Shown piece by piece: positions 49,708 through 58,338 of a stretch of 64,000 nt of DNA. The notes beneath the pieces are model-generated. The model was not told the origin of the DNA and did not search any database. It was given only the letters and a program-made list of their open reading frames with translations. Within the stretch, counting starts at the first letter, position 1; each line of letters starts with the position of its first letter. The stretch comes from Paractinoplanes rishiriensis (lineage in GTDB: Bacteria > Actinomycetota > Actinomycetes > Mycobacteriales > Micromonosporaceae), in the NCBI RefSeq assembly GCF_016862375.1, contig NZ_BOMV01000073.1, forward strand, positions 124,001 through 188,000, written 5' to 3'. A program made the position numbers and the translations under genes.

Positions 49708-51068
49708 CGGAACGCTCCCCGGTAGCGGGCGGCGGGGTGGCTGTCCGGCAGCCGGTCGCCGCGGCCGAACAGCTTCTGCCGCAGCGTGCCCTCGGCGTAG
49801 TCGTGCCGGGCCAGGCCGCGCTTGCGCAGCACCGGAATGACGTGCTCGACGAACTCGACGTAGCTGCCCGGTATCTCGGCGTTGACCACGTTGATCCCGT
49901 CCACCCCGGCGTCCCGCCAGCGGTCCAGCTGGTCGGCGATCTGCTCCGGGGTGCCGGTGACCCGGCCGTTACGCGCGGTGTAGTGGGCGACGTCGCGCAG
50001 CGTGGGTACCCGGTCGGTGACCAGGTCCTTGATCCAGCCGACGATCGACTGCACGCCCTCGGTGCGCAGCTCGCCGACCGGCCGGTCCAGGTCCTCGTGC
50101 CCGAAGTCGATGCCGACCGCGCCGGACATGTGCGACAGCTGCGCGTCGTAGTCGATCCACTCGTCGAGTTCGTCGCTCCGGCGCTGCGCCTCCTCCTCGG
50201 TCGAGCCCACCACAAAATGCAAACCCTGGAAAAACTTGAGGTCGTACGGGGAGCGCCCGTGCCGGACGGCCCGTGCGCGGATGTCCGCGGTGTCCCGGGC
50301 GGCGGCGCCGGTGTTCGGCGCCACGATGAAGATCGCCTCGGCGTTCCTCGCCGCGAACGTGCGGCCCGCCTCCGAGGCGCCGGCCTGGAACAGCAGCGGC
50401 GTGCGCTGCGGCGACGGGCTGACCAGGTGGGGGCCCTCGACCCGGTAGCGCGGGCCCTCGTGGTTGATCCGGTGGATCTTGTCGTAGTCCGCGTGGATGC
50501 CGGTGGCCCGGTCCTGCAGCAGCGCGTCGTCCTCCCAGGAGCCTTCCCAGAGCTTGTACGCGACGTCGACGTACTCGTCCGCCCAGGCGTACCGCTCGTC
50601 GTGCTTGGTCAGGCCGTCCAGCCCGAAGTTGCGCGAGGCGTTGGGCAGGTAGTTGGTGACGATGTTCCAGGCCACCCGGCCGTTGCTGGCGTGGTCGAGG
50701 GTGGAGATCCGGCGGGCGAAGTTGAACGGGTGTTCCTGCAGGATCGAGGCCGTGAACGCGATGCCCAGGTGCTCGGTGGCGTACGCGATCGCGCTGGCCA
50801 GCACCGACGGGTCGTTGCTCGGGACCTGGAGGCCCACCTCGACGTACTTGCGTTCGTCGCCGCGGTAGGGCGAGTACAGCCCGACCACGTCGGCGAAGAA
50901 GATCGCGTCGAAGCCGCCGCGCTCGAGCGTCTTCGCCAGGTCGACCCAGAGGCCGAGGCTGTTGAAGTCGGCCTGGCGCGCGGTGGGCCGGCGCCAGGTG
51001 CCCTGGATGATGTGGCTGGCCGTGTTCATCACAAAGGCGGCGAAGTGCAGTGGTGGTCTGTCCGGCAT
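49704..51068 (-). CDS. LLM-class flavin-dependent monooxygenase, NtaA/DszA-like (copy 2)
   Basis: Luciferase-like monooxygenase of 454 residues, a paralogue of the next gene and first gene of the leftward sulfur operon. Family landmarks are FVMNTASHIIQGTWRRP, GGFDAIFFADVVGLYSPYRGD, FARRISTLDHASNGRVAWNIVTNYLPNASRNFG, WADEYVDVAYKLWEGSW, FQAGASEAGRTFAARNAEAIF and DGINVVNAEIPGSYVEF. The last of these suggests a different substrate pocket from copy 1. Relatives act on sulfones, aminopolycarboxylates or dimethyl sulfide. GGAGAG precedes the ATG. A CCTA-N9-TAGG inverted repeat lies 14-30 bases upstream and may be an operator, and TATATT overlapping it may be the -10 box. Confidence 0.93.
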   Translation of the reverse strand: MPDRPPLHFAAFVMNTASHIIQGTWRRPTARQADFNSLGLWVDLAKTLERGGFDAIFFADVVGLYSPYRGDERKYVEVGLQVPSNDPSVLASAIAYATEHLGIAFTASILQEHPFNFARRISTLDHASNGRVAWNIVTNYLPNASRNFGLDGLTKHDERYAWADEYVDVAYKLWEGSWEDDALLQDRATGIHADYDKIHRINHEGPRYRVEGPHLVSPSPQRTPLLFQAGASEAGRTFAARNAEAIFIVAPNTGAAARDTADIRARAVRHGRSPYDLKFFQGLHFVVGSTEEEAQRRSDELDEWIDYDAQLSHMSGAVGIDFGHEDLDRPVGELRTEGVQSIVGWIKDLVTDRVPTLRDVAHYTARNGRVTGTPEQIADQLDRWRDAGVDGINVVNAEIPGSYVEFVEHVIPVLRKRGLARHDYAEGTLRQKLFGRGDRLPDSHPAARYRGAFR

Positions 51069-51081
51069 GTGCTCTCCAATC

Positions 51082-51098
51082 CCTACGGGGAATATAGG
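51082..51098. promoter_or_regulatory. Inverted repeat CCTA-N9-TAGG before the leftward sulfur operon
   Basis: On the plus strand the 17 bases are CCTA CGGGGAATA TAGG. An equally spaced CCTA-N9-TAGG (CCTA TAGCCTTAC TAGG) stands before the rightward sulfur operon at 52167-52183, and in both cases GATTGG follows on the gene side. The site overlaps a candidate -10 (TATATT on the minus strand), a position suited to a repressor, or to an activator at the promoter. The binder is unknown; the LysR protein encoded between the two sites, or a sulfur-status repressor, are candidates. Confidence 0.55.
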
Positions 51099-51142
51099 CT
51101 TTGTGGGTTATGGTGGCGCAAGACGCCTGGCGGACGGCATTG

Positions 51143-51206
51143 CCGATCACCCCGACGCCCACCCCGATCACCCAGGCCCCGATCACCCAGGCCCCGATCA
51201 CCCCCG
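51143..51206 (+). repeat. Tandem 15-bp repeat (CCGATCACCCAGGCC-like) before the LysR gene
   Basis: CCGATCACCC recurs at 51143, 51164, 51179 and 51194. The last three are spaced by exactly 15 bp and share CCCAGGCC between them; the first is 21 bp upstream. The array ends just before the GGAG ribosome site of the LysR gene at 51215, so it would lie in the 5' untranslated region or promoter. The same DNA could encode an imperfect ITQAP repeat if translation began at 51101, but LysR proteins do not have such an extension. Confidence 0.6.
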
Positions 51207-51214
51207 GAGTTCCG

Positions 51215-52129
51215 ATGCGCATCGAGCAGCTCGAGTACCTCGCCGCCGTGACCCGCTACGGCTCGCTGCGCCGCGCGAGCGACCAACTGCACGTCTCCCA
51301 GCCGGCCATCAGCGAGGCCATCCGCAAGCTCGAACGGGAGCTCGGCGTGACCCTGCTGGACCGGCACCGCTCCGGCGCCCGGATCAGCCTGGCCGGCCGC
51401 GAGCTGCTCCAGCCGATCGTCGACGTACTGGAGTCGGTGGACCGCCTCAAGGCCGCGGCCGGCGATCAGCTGGCCACCCGGCGGCTGCTGCGGATCGGCA
51501 CGGTCAACGCCGGCACCGCCTCGCTGCTGCTGCCCGCGGTGCGCGCGTTCCAGGCGGCCCAGAGCCGGGCCGCGGTCGAGGTCCGCAACCTGCAGCAGGA
51601 CGAGATCCACGTCGCACTGGCCGAGGGCACCCTCGACCTGGGCCTGGTCAACCTGCTCGACGGCGACGACGTACCACCCGGCCTCGAGGCCACTCCCCTG
51701 CTGGCCGGCCGGCCCGCCGCGGTGCTGCCGGCCGGGCACCGCCTGGCTCAGCAGGCCGCCGTATCGGCCGGCGACCTGCGCGGCGAGCGCTTCGTCGCGA
51801 TGCGCTCCGGCTACCTGATGTACCGCTACGCCCACCGGCTGTTCGGTTCCGACCTGCCGGCCGCGTGGCACTCCACCGACGGCGCCGAGATGGGCAAGAT
51901 GATGGTGGCCGAGGGCATCGGGCTCACCGTCCTGCCGGACTACAGCGTGCTGGGCGACCCACTGGAGCGGGCCGGCCTGATAGTGACCCGCCCGCTGGCC
52001 GGCGACACCACGGTCATCACCATGACCGCCCTGCACCGCCGGGAGACCCGGGTGCTGCCAGCCGTTGTCCAGCTGCTCGGCCACCTGCGCGAGCGAGCCC
52101 GGCGCCCGCTGCGGGAACGCACGGCCTGA
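51215..52129 (+). CDS. LysR-family transcriptional regulator
   Basis: DNA-binding regulator of 304 residues. The N-terminal winged helix-turn-helix is canonical: IEQLEYLAAVTRYGSLRRAS then LHVSQPAISEAIRKLERELG and TLLDRHRSGARISLAGRELL. The C-terminal effector domain follows, with LLRIGTVNAGTASLLLPAVRAF and EGTLDLGLVNLL. The ATG at 51215 follows GGAG by five bases; a longer frame from 51101 would translate the tandem repeat and is unlikely. It sits between two divergent organosulfur operons and probably controls one or both, in the way Cbl and CysB control sulfonate genes in enteric bacteria. The rightward importer operon starts 66 bp downstream. Confidence 0.94.
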   Translation: MRIEQLEYLAAVTRYGSLRRASDQLHVSQPAISEAIRKLERELGVTLLDRHRSGARISLAGRELLQPIVDVLESVDRLKAAAGDQLATRRLLRIGTVNAGTASLLLPAVRAFQAAQSRAAVEVRNLQQDEIHVALAEGTLDLGLVNLLDGDDVPPGLEATPLLAGRPAAVLPAGHRLAQQAAVSAGDLRGERFVAMRSGYLMYRYAHRLFGSDLPAAWHSTDGAEMGKMMVAEGIGLTVLPDYSVLGDPLERAGLIVTRPLAGDTTVITMTALHRRETRVLPAVVQLLGHLRERARRPLRERTA

Positions 52130-52166
52130 TCCGCGGCGTCCCACTATCCAGAACGTACCTTGTTTT

Positions 52167-52183
52167 CCTATAGCCTTACTAGG
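52167..52183. promoter_or_regulatory. Inverted repeat CCTA-N9-TAGG before the rightward sulfur operon
   Basis: The 17 bases are CCTA TAGCCTTAC TAGG, with arms and spacing identical to the site at 51082-51098 before the divergent operon. The right arm (TAGG) runs into AGGAG, the likely ribosome site of the lipoprotein gene, so a bound protein could block translation start or transcription. TATAGC or TAGCCT within the element could be the -10 box. It lies between the LysR stop and the lipoprotein ATG at 52196. Confidence 0.55.
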
Positions 52184-52195
52184 AGATTGGCGAGC

Positions 52196-53818
52196 ATGAG
52201 ATCACTCGTGCTCAAGGCCGTCCTTGCCGCCTCCCTGCTCGCGGTGACCGCCTGCTCGTCGGCCGCCGCCGAGGGCGGTTCCGCCACCGGCGAACCGGTG
52301 CGCGGCGGTGAACTGACCTACCTGGACGCCGAGATCCCGATCTCCGCGCTGATCCAGGAACAGGGCACCTGGCAGGACCGCGCGCTGTTCTGGAACATCA
52401 CCGACCGGCTCCTGCACCGCAACGCCGAGACCGGCGAGCTCGAGCCGTGGATCGCGGAGAGCTGGAAGGTCTCCGCCGACGGCCTGCGCTACGACTTCGT
52501 GATCCGCGACGGGGTCACCTACAGCGACGGCAGCCCGCTCGACGTGGCGAGCGTGCAGCGCAACCTGACCCGCCAGATCTTCGGCGACCAGCAGAAGGCG
52601 CTCGCCAAGAACTTCGCCTTCCCGGCCGAGGGCGAGATCACCACCGAGCCCGCGTCGCGGACTGTCACCGTACAGCTCAAAAAGCCCTGGGCTCCTTTTC
52701 TCGGTGCGCTGACCGGGTGGGCGGCCGGCCTGGTCGACGACTCGGTGTTCGGACTCACCCGGGAGCAGCAGTCGGAGTACAGGAACCTGGTCGGCAGTGG
52801 GCCGTTCGTGGTCGAATCGGTCGAGTACGGCAAGTCCTACGTGCTCAAGCGCCGCCCCGGCTACGCGTGGGCGCCGAAAAGCTCGCCCAACCAGGGCGAG
52901 GCATACCTCGACAAGATCACCGTCATCCCGGTCCAGGAGGATTCGGTACGCCTCGGCACGCTCCGCTCCGGCCAGGCCGACCTGCTGCGGTACGTGCAGC
53001 CCAGCGAGGAGAAGTCGCTCGGTGCGCAGGGCTTCACGGTGGTGGCGCGCAGCGGCGTGGGCCTGACCAACCAGTGGCCGCTGCGCCAGAACGTCTGGCC
53101 CGGCGACGACGTCAACGTCCGCAAGGCGCTCCAGATCGGCATCGACCGCGACCGGATCATCAAGGACCTCTACACCGGGAACTGGTCGGCGGCGACCGGC
53201 GTGCTGTCCCCCGGCACGCTCGGCTACACCGACGCGTCCGCCCAGCTCGCCTACGACAAGGACAAGGCCGGCCAGTTGCTCGACCAGTCCGGATTCACCG
53301 CGCGCGACGCCGAGGGCTACCGCACCAAGGACGGCAGACGGCTCAAGCTGCGCACCTACGTCGACGTCTACGACAGCACCGCCAAGGCGCTGTTCCAGCA
53401 CGCCCAAGCGCAGGTCAAGGAGCTGGGCATCGAGCTGGAGATCGACGAGACCGACTACGGCTCGTACAGCCGGACGGTGACCGCCGACCCGCTGGTCAAC
53501 TTCACCCGCAGCGGCTGGCCGCACCCGGACCCGGCGCACGGCCTGTGGAACAACTACGCCTCCGGGCGGGCCGACCAGCTCAAGCTCAAGGGCGCCGACG
53601 CCAAGCTCGAGCAGCTGCTCGACCGGAGCCTGCACGCGACCAGCGTCGAGGCTGAGCAGGCCGCCCTCGCCGAGACCCAGAAGTACCTGCTGGACAACGC
53701 GCTGACCATCCCGATCCTGAACGACACCCAGGTCTACGTCGGCGCCAAGGACCTGCAGGGCTTCTCGCTCTCCGACGGCGGGCTGCCCAACTACCAGCGC
53801 GCCTGGCTGAACCGATGA
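52196..53818 (+). CDS. ABC transporter substrate-binding lipoprotein (SBP family 5), second system
   Basis: Solute-binding lipoprotein of 540 residues. The signal ends in the lipobox VTAC (Cys20). Family 5 features include GGELTYLDAEIPISALI, WIAESWKVSADGLRYDFVIRDGVTYSDGSPLDVASV, VRKALQIGIDRDRIIKDLY and YDKDKAGQLLDQSGF. It is only distantly similar to the lipoprotein encoded at 46697-48316, so the two importers probably take different ligands. ATG 52196 is preferred because AGGAG lies upstream; an ATG at 52160 falls before the inverted repeat and lacks a ribosome site. It is the first gene of the rightward importer operon, and its stop overlaps the permease start (ATGA). Confidence 0.94.
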   Translation: MRSLVLKAVLAASLLAVTACSSAAAEGGSATGEPVRGGELTYLDAEIPISALIQEQGTWQDRALFWNITDRLLHRNAETGELEPWIAESWKVSADGLRYDFVIRDGVTYSDGSPLDVASVQRNLTRQIFGDQQKALAKNFAFPAEGEITTEPASRTVTVQLKKPWAPFLGALTGWAAGLVDDSVFGLTREQQSEYRNLVGSGPFVVESVEYGKSYVLKRRPGYAWAPKSSPNQGEAYLDKITVIPVQEDSVRLGTLRSGQADLLRYVQPSEEKSLGAQGFTVVARSGVGLTNQWPLRQNVWPGDDVNVRKALQIGIDRDRIIKDLYTGNWSAATGVLSPGTLGYTDASAQLAYDKDKAGQLLDQSGFTARDAEGYRTKDGRRLKLRTYVDVYDSTAKALFQHAQAQVKELGIELEIDETDYGSYSRTVTADPLVNFTRSGWPHPDPAHGLWNNYASGRADQLKLKGADAKLEQLLDRSLHATSVEAEQAALAETQKYLLDNALTIPILNDTQVYVGAKDLQGFSLSDGGLPNYQRAWLNR

Positions 53819-54744
53819 GGTTCGCCGCCCGCCGCGTGGCGCAGGCACTGCTGGTGATCTTCCTGTCCTACACGCTGGTCTTCGCCGTGCTGTTCGTGCT
53901 GCCCGGCAACCCGATCGAGGACAAGATCACCAATCCGCTGAACCCGCTGCCGGAGGCCGTGGTCAAGCCGCTGATCGAGTACTACAACCTGGACCTGTCG
54001 CTCTGGCAGCAGTACCTCGTCACGCTTCAGCGGCTGGTCACCGGCGACTTCGGCTACTCGCTGGTGACCGGGCAGGCGGTCACCGACCTGTTCGCGCAGG
54101 GCCTGGCCGAGACGGTCGTGCTGGCCGCGGTGGCCCTGGTGTTCTCGGTGGTGCTGGCGCTGGTGGTGGCGCTCACCGCGGTGTTCTTCCCGGTGCCGGC
54201 GGTGCGGGCGTTCGTGCGTACGCTGCCCGCGGTCTTCCTGTCCACGCCGAGTTTCCTGGTCGGGTTCGTCCTGCTGGTCGTCTTCTCGTTCCGGCTGGGC
54301 TGGGTGTCGTCGATCCGCGACGAGGGCCTGATCTCGTACGTGCTGCCGGCCCTGACCCTGGCCATCGCGGTGAACGCGCCGATCGCCCAGGTGCTCATCC
54401 AGGGCCTGAGCCGGGCCAGGGGCGAGCCGTTCGTCACCGTTCTGAAGGCCAAGGGCGTGCCGCCGTTCACCGTCGCGGGCCGGCACATCCTCAAGAACGG
54501 CTCGATCCCGGCACTGACGCTCACCGCGCTCACCGTCGGCGACCTGCTGGCCGGCGCGACGATCGTGGAGACGGTGTTCAACCGTACCGGCATCGGGTTG
54601 ATCACCGAGCGAGCCGTCCGCGAGCAGGACACCCCGGTGGTGATGGCGGTGGTGATCCTGGTGTCCACCCTGTTCGTGGTCATCAACCTGGTCACCGACC
54701 TGCTGTACCCGGTGATCGACCCGCGCATCGGCCGGGTGGCCTGA
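53815..54744 (+). CDS. ABC transporter permease, DppB type, second system
   Basis: Membrane permease of 309 residues. The DppB signature is visible in the N-terminal helix (VAQALLVIFLSYTLVFAVLFVLPGNPIEDK), LQRLVTGDFGYSLVTGQAV, the coupling loop VLKAKGVPPFTVAGRHILKNGSIP-like region, and VFNRTGIGLITERAVREQDTP near the C-terminus. It forms the channel with the DppC-type permease encoded next. The ATG overlaps the lipoprotein stop (ATGA), and its stop overlaps the following start by one base (TGATG), indicating tight translational coupling throughout the operon. Confidence 0.94.
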   Translation: MRFAARRVAQALLVIFLSYTLVFAVLFVLPGNPIEDKITNPLNPLPEAVVKPLIEYYNLDLSLWQQYLVTLQRLVTGDFGYSLVTGQAVTDLFAQGLAETVVLAAVALVFSVVLALVVALTAVFFPVPAVRAFVRTLPAVFLSTPSFLVGFVLLVVFSFRLGWVSSIRDEGLISYVLPALTLAIAVNAPIAQVLIQGLSRARGEPFVTVLKAKGVPPFTVAGRHILKNGSIPALTLTALTVGDLLAGATIVETVFNRTGIGLITERAVREQDTPVVMAVVILVSTLFVVINLVTDLLYPVIDPRIGRVA

Positions 54745-55574
54745 TGGCCGTCGTCGCGCCGGTCCGCGCCGCCCGGCTGCGCGAGGTCACGGCGCTCGAC
54801 GGGGTGGCCATCGCGATCGTCACGCTGCTCGCGGTCGCCGCGGTCGCGCCCGGCCTGCTGACCCCGTACGACCCGCTGCTGCCGGACCGCGACGCCATCC
54901 TGGCGGCGCCGTCCGCGGCCCACCCGTTCGGCACCGACTACCTGGGCCGCGACCTGCTGTCCCGGGTCCTGCACGGCACCGTCCGGACCTTGGTCGGCTC
55001 GGCCGTCGCGGTGCTGATCGGGCTCGGTGCGGGCACCGTGCTGGGCCTGGTGGCGGCGTACTTCCGAGGCGCCGTCGACGCGGTCATCTCGCGGATCGTC
55101 GACGTGCTGCTGTCGATTCCCGGCCTGCTGCTGTCCATGGTGGTCGTGGTGGCGCTCGGCTTCGGCGCACTCAACGCGGCGATCGCCGTGGGGGTGTCGT
55201 CGGTCGCGGTCTTCACCCGCCTGATGCGGTCCGAGACGCTGACCGTCGCCGGCCTGCCGTTCGTCGAGGCCAGCCACCACCTCGGCGGCACCCGCCGGCA
55301 GGTGCTGCTGCGGCACGTGTTCCCGAACTCGTACCACGCCGTGCTGTCGCTGGCCGCGCTGCAGTTCGGGCTGGCCATCGTGTGGATCTCGGCGCTGAGC
55401 TTCCTCGGCTACGGCGCCCCGCCGCCGCAGCCGGAGTGGGGCCTTCTGGTCGCCGAGGGCCGCGACTACGTCGTCTCCTCCCCCTGGCTGATCGTGATCC
55501 CCGGCCTGGTCATCACGGTCTCGGTGCTGTCGATCAGCCGGGTCAGCCAGTTCGTCAAGGAAAGGCTCTCGTGA
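54744..55574 (+). CDS. ABC transporter permease, DppC type, second system
   Basis: Membrane permease of 276 residues. Family landmarks are an N-terminal helix (VAIAIVTLLAVAAVAPGLL), HPFGTDYLGRDLLSRVLHGT, the coupling loop VEASHHLGGTRRQVLLRHVFPN and LGYGAPPPQPEWGLLVAEG. It pairs with the preceding DppB-type subunit and the fused ATPase that follows. Its stop overlaps the ATPase start by one base. The substrate is not apparent from the permease sequence. Confidence 0.94.
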   Translation: MAVVAPVRAARLREVTALDGVAIAIVTLLAVAAVAPGLLTPYDPLLPDRDAILAAPSAAHPFGTDYLGRDLLSRVLHGTVRTLVGSAVAVLIGLGAGTVLGLVAAYFRGAVDAVISRIVDVLLSIPGLLLSMVVVVALGFGALNAAIAVGVSSVAVFTRLMRSETLTVAGLPFVEASHHLGGTRRQVLLRHVFPNSYHAVLSLAALQFGLAIVWISALSFLGYGAPPPQPEWGLLVAEGRDYVVSSPWLIVIPGLVITVSVLSISRVSQFVKERLS

Positions 55575-57178
55575 TGATCCGCGTCGAAGACCTGAGGATC
55601 GGGTACGCCGCCGGCCGCGACCGTCCGGTCGACGCGGTGCACGGCGTCTCCTTCGAGATCGGCCCGGGGCAGACCACCTGCCTGGTCGGCGAGTCCGGCA
55701 GCGGCAAGAGCACGATCGCGCACGCGGTCAGCGGGCTGCTGCCGGCCAACGGCGCGATCACCGGCGGCACCGTCCACCTGCTCGGCCGGGACGTCACCCG
55801 ATGGGCACCGCGGCAGTGGCGGGAACTGCACGGCGCCTCCGTCGGCTTCGTCCCGCAGGATCCGCTGAGCTCGCTGGATCCGCTGGTCCGGGTCGGCGAC
55901 CAGATCGCGCAGAGCCTGCGGGTGCACCGCACCGTACCCCGCGACCGGGTGCGCGGCCGGGTGCTGGAACTGCTCGAGCACGTCGGGATCCCGGACCCGG
56001 CGACGCGTGCCCGGGCGTACCCCCATCAGCTCTCCGGCGGCCAGTTGCAACGCGTGCTCATCGCCACCGCGATCGCGGCTCGCCCGTCGGTACTGATCGC
56101 CGACGAGCCCACCTCGGCGCTCGACGTGACCGTGCAGAAGACCATCCTCGACCTGCTCGGCGGCCTGCAGGACGAACTCGGGCTGGCGGTCCTGTTCATC
56201 ACCCACAACCTGGCACTCGCCCAGGAGCGGGCCGACCGTCTGGTGGTGCTGCAGAACGGCGTGGTCAAGGACAGCGGCCCGGCCCGGCAGGTGATGGAGA
56301 ACCCCCGGGACGAGTACACGGTGACGCTGCTGTCGCACGAACCGGCCCAGCGCCCGGACAGGTACGCCGACCACCTCGACGCCGACCCCGACGCCCCGGC
56401 GGTGCTGGAGATCGACGGGGTCAGCAAGGCGTTCGGCCCGGTCCACGCGGTCGGCGACGTCTCGCTGCGGCTCACCCGGGGCTCGATCCACGCCCTGGTC
56501 GGCGAGTCCGGCTCCGGCAAGACCACGCTGGCCCGGATCGCGGCCGGCCTGACCGGCTTCGACGCCGGCCGGGTCACCGTGCTGGGCCGGCCGCTCCCAC
56601 CCCGGCCGGAAGTGGCCAATGACCATCCGGGTGACCTCCAGCTCGTCTACCAGAATCCGCTGGCCGCGGTCGACCCGCGCTACACCGTGGACCGCATCGT
56701 CGACGAACCGCTGCGCCTCGCCGGGGTGGCGCGCGACGAGCGGCGCCGCCGGGTCCGGGAGATCCTCGACCGGGTGGCGCTGCCGGCCGCGGTGCTGCCC
56801 CGCAGGCCACGGGAGATCTCCGGCGGCCAGCGCCAGCGGGTCGCGGTCGCGCGTGCCCTCGTACTGGCGCCAAAGATCTTGATCCTGGACGAGCCCACCT
56901 CGGCACTCGACGTGACCGTCCAGGCCCAGATCGTCGACCTGCTGATCGAGCTGCGTCGCGAGCAGGACCTGACCTACCTGTTCATCTCGCACGACCTCGG
57001 CCTGGTCCGCCAGATCTCGGACACCGTGACCGTGCTGGAGGCCGGCACCGCGGTCGAGCACGGCCGCACCCGCGCGGTCTTCGACTCCCCCGCCCACCCC
57101 TACACCCAGCGGCTGCTCGACGCCGTTCCCGGCCGGCACCGCGCGCCGGCGCTGGCCCTCCGGGAGGACAACGCATGA
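55574..57178 (+). CDS. ABC transporter ATP-binding protein with two fused ATPase domains, second system
   Basis: Protein of 534 residues with two ATPase units, equivalent to DppD plus DppF. First unit: GESGSGKST, LSGGQLQRV and VLIADEPTSALD. Second unit: GESGSGKTT, ISGGQRQRV and ILILDEPTSALD. Each is followed by a switch His (ITHNL and ISHDL) and the oligopeptide-type C-terminal extension. It energises the importer built by the three preceding genes. The start is ATG 55574, overlapping the DppC-type stop by one base; the frame is open further upstream but without homology. Its stop overlaps the SfnB-like gene start (ATGA). Confidence 0.94.
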   Translation: MIRVEDLRIGYAAGRDRPVDAVHGVSFEIGPGQTTCLVGESGSGKSTIAHAVSGLLPANGAITGGTVHLLGRDVTRWAPRQWRELHGASVGFVPQDPLSSLDPLVRVGDQIAQSLRVHRTVPRDRVRGRVLELLEHVGIPDPATRARAYPHQLSGGQLQRVLIATAIAARPSVLIADEPTSALDVTVQKTILDLLGGLQDELGLAVLFITHNLALAQERADRLVVLQNGVVKDSGPARQVMENPRDEYTVTLLSHEPAQRPDRYADHLDADPDAPAVLEIDGVSKAFGPVHAVGDVSLRLTRGSIHALVGESGSGKTTLARIAAGLTGFDAGRVTVLGRPLPPRPEVANDHPGDLQLVYQNPLAAVDPRYTVDRIVDEPLRLAGVARDERRRRVREILDRVALPAAVLPRRPREISGGQRQRVAVARALVLAPKILILDEPTSALDVTVQAQIVDLLIELRREQDLTYLFISHDLGLVRQISDTVTVLEAGTAVEHGRTRAVFDSPAHPYTQRLLDAVPGRHRAPALALREDNA

Positions 57179-58338
57179 ACCTCGACCAGTTCACGCCGAT
57201 CATCGAGCGGATCCGGGCGAACGCCGCCACCCGGGAACGCGACCGGACCCTGCCCCACGACGACGTGCGGGCCCTGGCCGAGACCGGGTTCGGTGCCCTG
57301 CGGCTGCCGGCCGGCGAGGGCGGCCGCGGTATCAGCCTGGCCGGCTTCTTCGCGCTGCTGATCCACCTCGGCGCCGCCGACTCCAACCTGCCGCAGATCT
57401 GGCGCAACCACATCGCGTTCGTCGAGGACCGGCTGCAACCGGCGCCCGCCGGCCGCAACGGACACTGGCGCAAGGTGATCGCGAGCGGCGCCGTGGTGGG
57501 CGGGGCCTGGTCCGAGCGCGGCACCACCTTCGACAACCCGAACACCCACCTGTCCCCGGACGGCCTGCTGACCGGCACGAAGTACTACAGCACCGGCAGC
57601 ATCTTCGCCGACTGGATCAGCGTGGCGGCCAAACAGGGCGACGACCACGTGATCGCCGTCGTCAACGCGACCGCCCCCGGCGTGGAGGTCGTCGACGACT
57701 GGTCCGGCATCGGCCAGCGCACCACCGGCAGCGGCACCGCACGGTTCACCGGCGTCGAAGTCGACGACCGCGGCGTCTTCCCGTTCCTGGACCGCGCGCC
57801 CTACCAGGAGGCGGTGTACCAGCTGGTCCACCTGGCAACACTGGCCGGCACCGCCCGCGCGGCCCGCGACGACCTGGTCGAGGCGGTCCGGAACCGCACC
57901 CGCGCGTACAAGCACGGCCTCGGCGAGACCGCCCGCGAGGACGCCCAGGTTCTGGCCGTCGTCGGCAAGGTGGCGGCCCTCGCCTACGCCGCCGAGGCCA
58001 CGGTGCTGTCCGCGGCGCGTTCCCTCGACCCGGTCGCCGACCTGGCGATAGCCGGCGAGGACGACCTGGCCACCCCGATCCACCGGGCCACCATTGCGGT
58101 GTACGAGGCACAGGGCGCGGTCACCGAGTTGGTGCTGCAGGCAACCACATTGCTGTACGACGCGCTGAGCTCGTCGGCCCTCGACGAGAGCACCCTGCTC
58201 GACCGCCACTGGCGCAACGCCCGCACCATCACGTCGCACAACCCGCGCATCTACAAGGACCGCATAGTCGGCAACTGGCACGTGAACGCGACCCCGCCGA
58301 GCCTGGGCTTCGACCGCGCCCGCGAGGCGGCCTCATGA
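57175..58338 (+). CDS. SfnB/DszC-like acyl-CoA-dehydrogenase-fold monooxygenase
   Basis: Flavoprotein of 387 residues related to the SfnB-like protein at 42061-43266, both with WxGIGQRTTxSGxxxF-type and LDRHWRNARTxTxHxP segments (here WSGIGQRTTGSGTARF and LDRHWRNARTITSHNP). Also seen are GFGALRLPAGEGGRG and LGAADSNLPQIWRNH. DszC oxidises a thioether to the sulfone with reduced flavin; a comparable step on the compound imported by the upstream transporter is likely. No flavin reductase is in this operon, so the one at 40409-40915 may serve both. ATGA overlaps join it to the ATPase gene and to a doubtful small reading frame that follows. Confidence 0.9.
   Translation: MNLDQFTPIIERIRANAATRERDRTLPHDDVRALAETGFGALRLPAGEGGRGISLAGFFALLIHLGAADSNLPQIWRNHIAFVEDRLQPAPAGRNGHWRKVIASGAVVGGAWSERGTTFDNPNTHLSPDGLLTGTKYYSTGSIFADWISVAAKQGDDHVIAVVNATAPGVEVVDDWSGIGQRTTGSGTARFTGVEVDDRGVFPFLDRAPYQEAVYQLVHLATLAGTARAARDDLVEAVRNRTRAYKHGLGETAREDAQVLAVVGKVAALAYAAEATVLSAARSLDPVADLAIAGEDDLATPIHRATIAVYEAQGAVTELVLQATTLLYDALSSSALDESTLLDRHWRNARTITSHNPRIYKDRIVGNWHVNATPPSLGFDRAREAAS

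Noticed and set aside
46697..50215. Single large protein across the lipoprotein and upstream monooxygenase region
   Set aside because: The upstream half of this frame is a shadow of the monooxygenase gene; the lipoprotein has its own signal peptide and start at 48316.
51143..51206. CRISPR-like array
   Set aside because: The repeats are 15 bp and contiguous, with no unique spacers and no cas genes.
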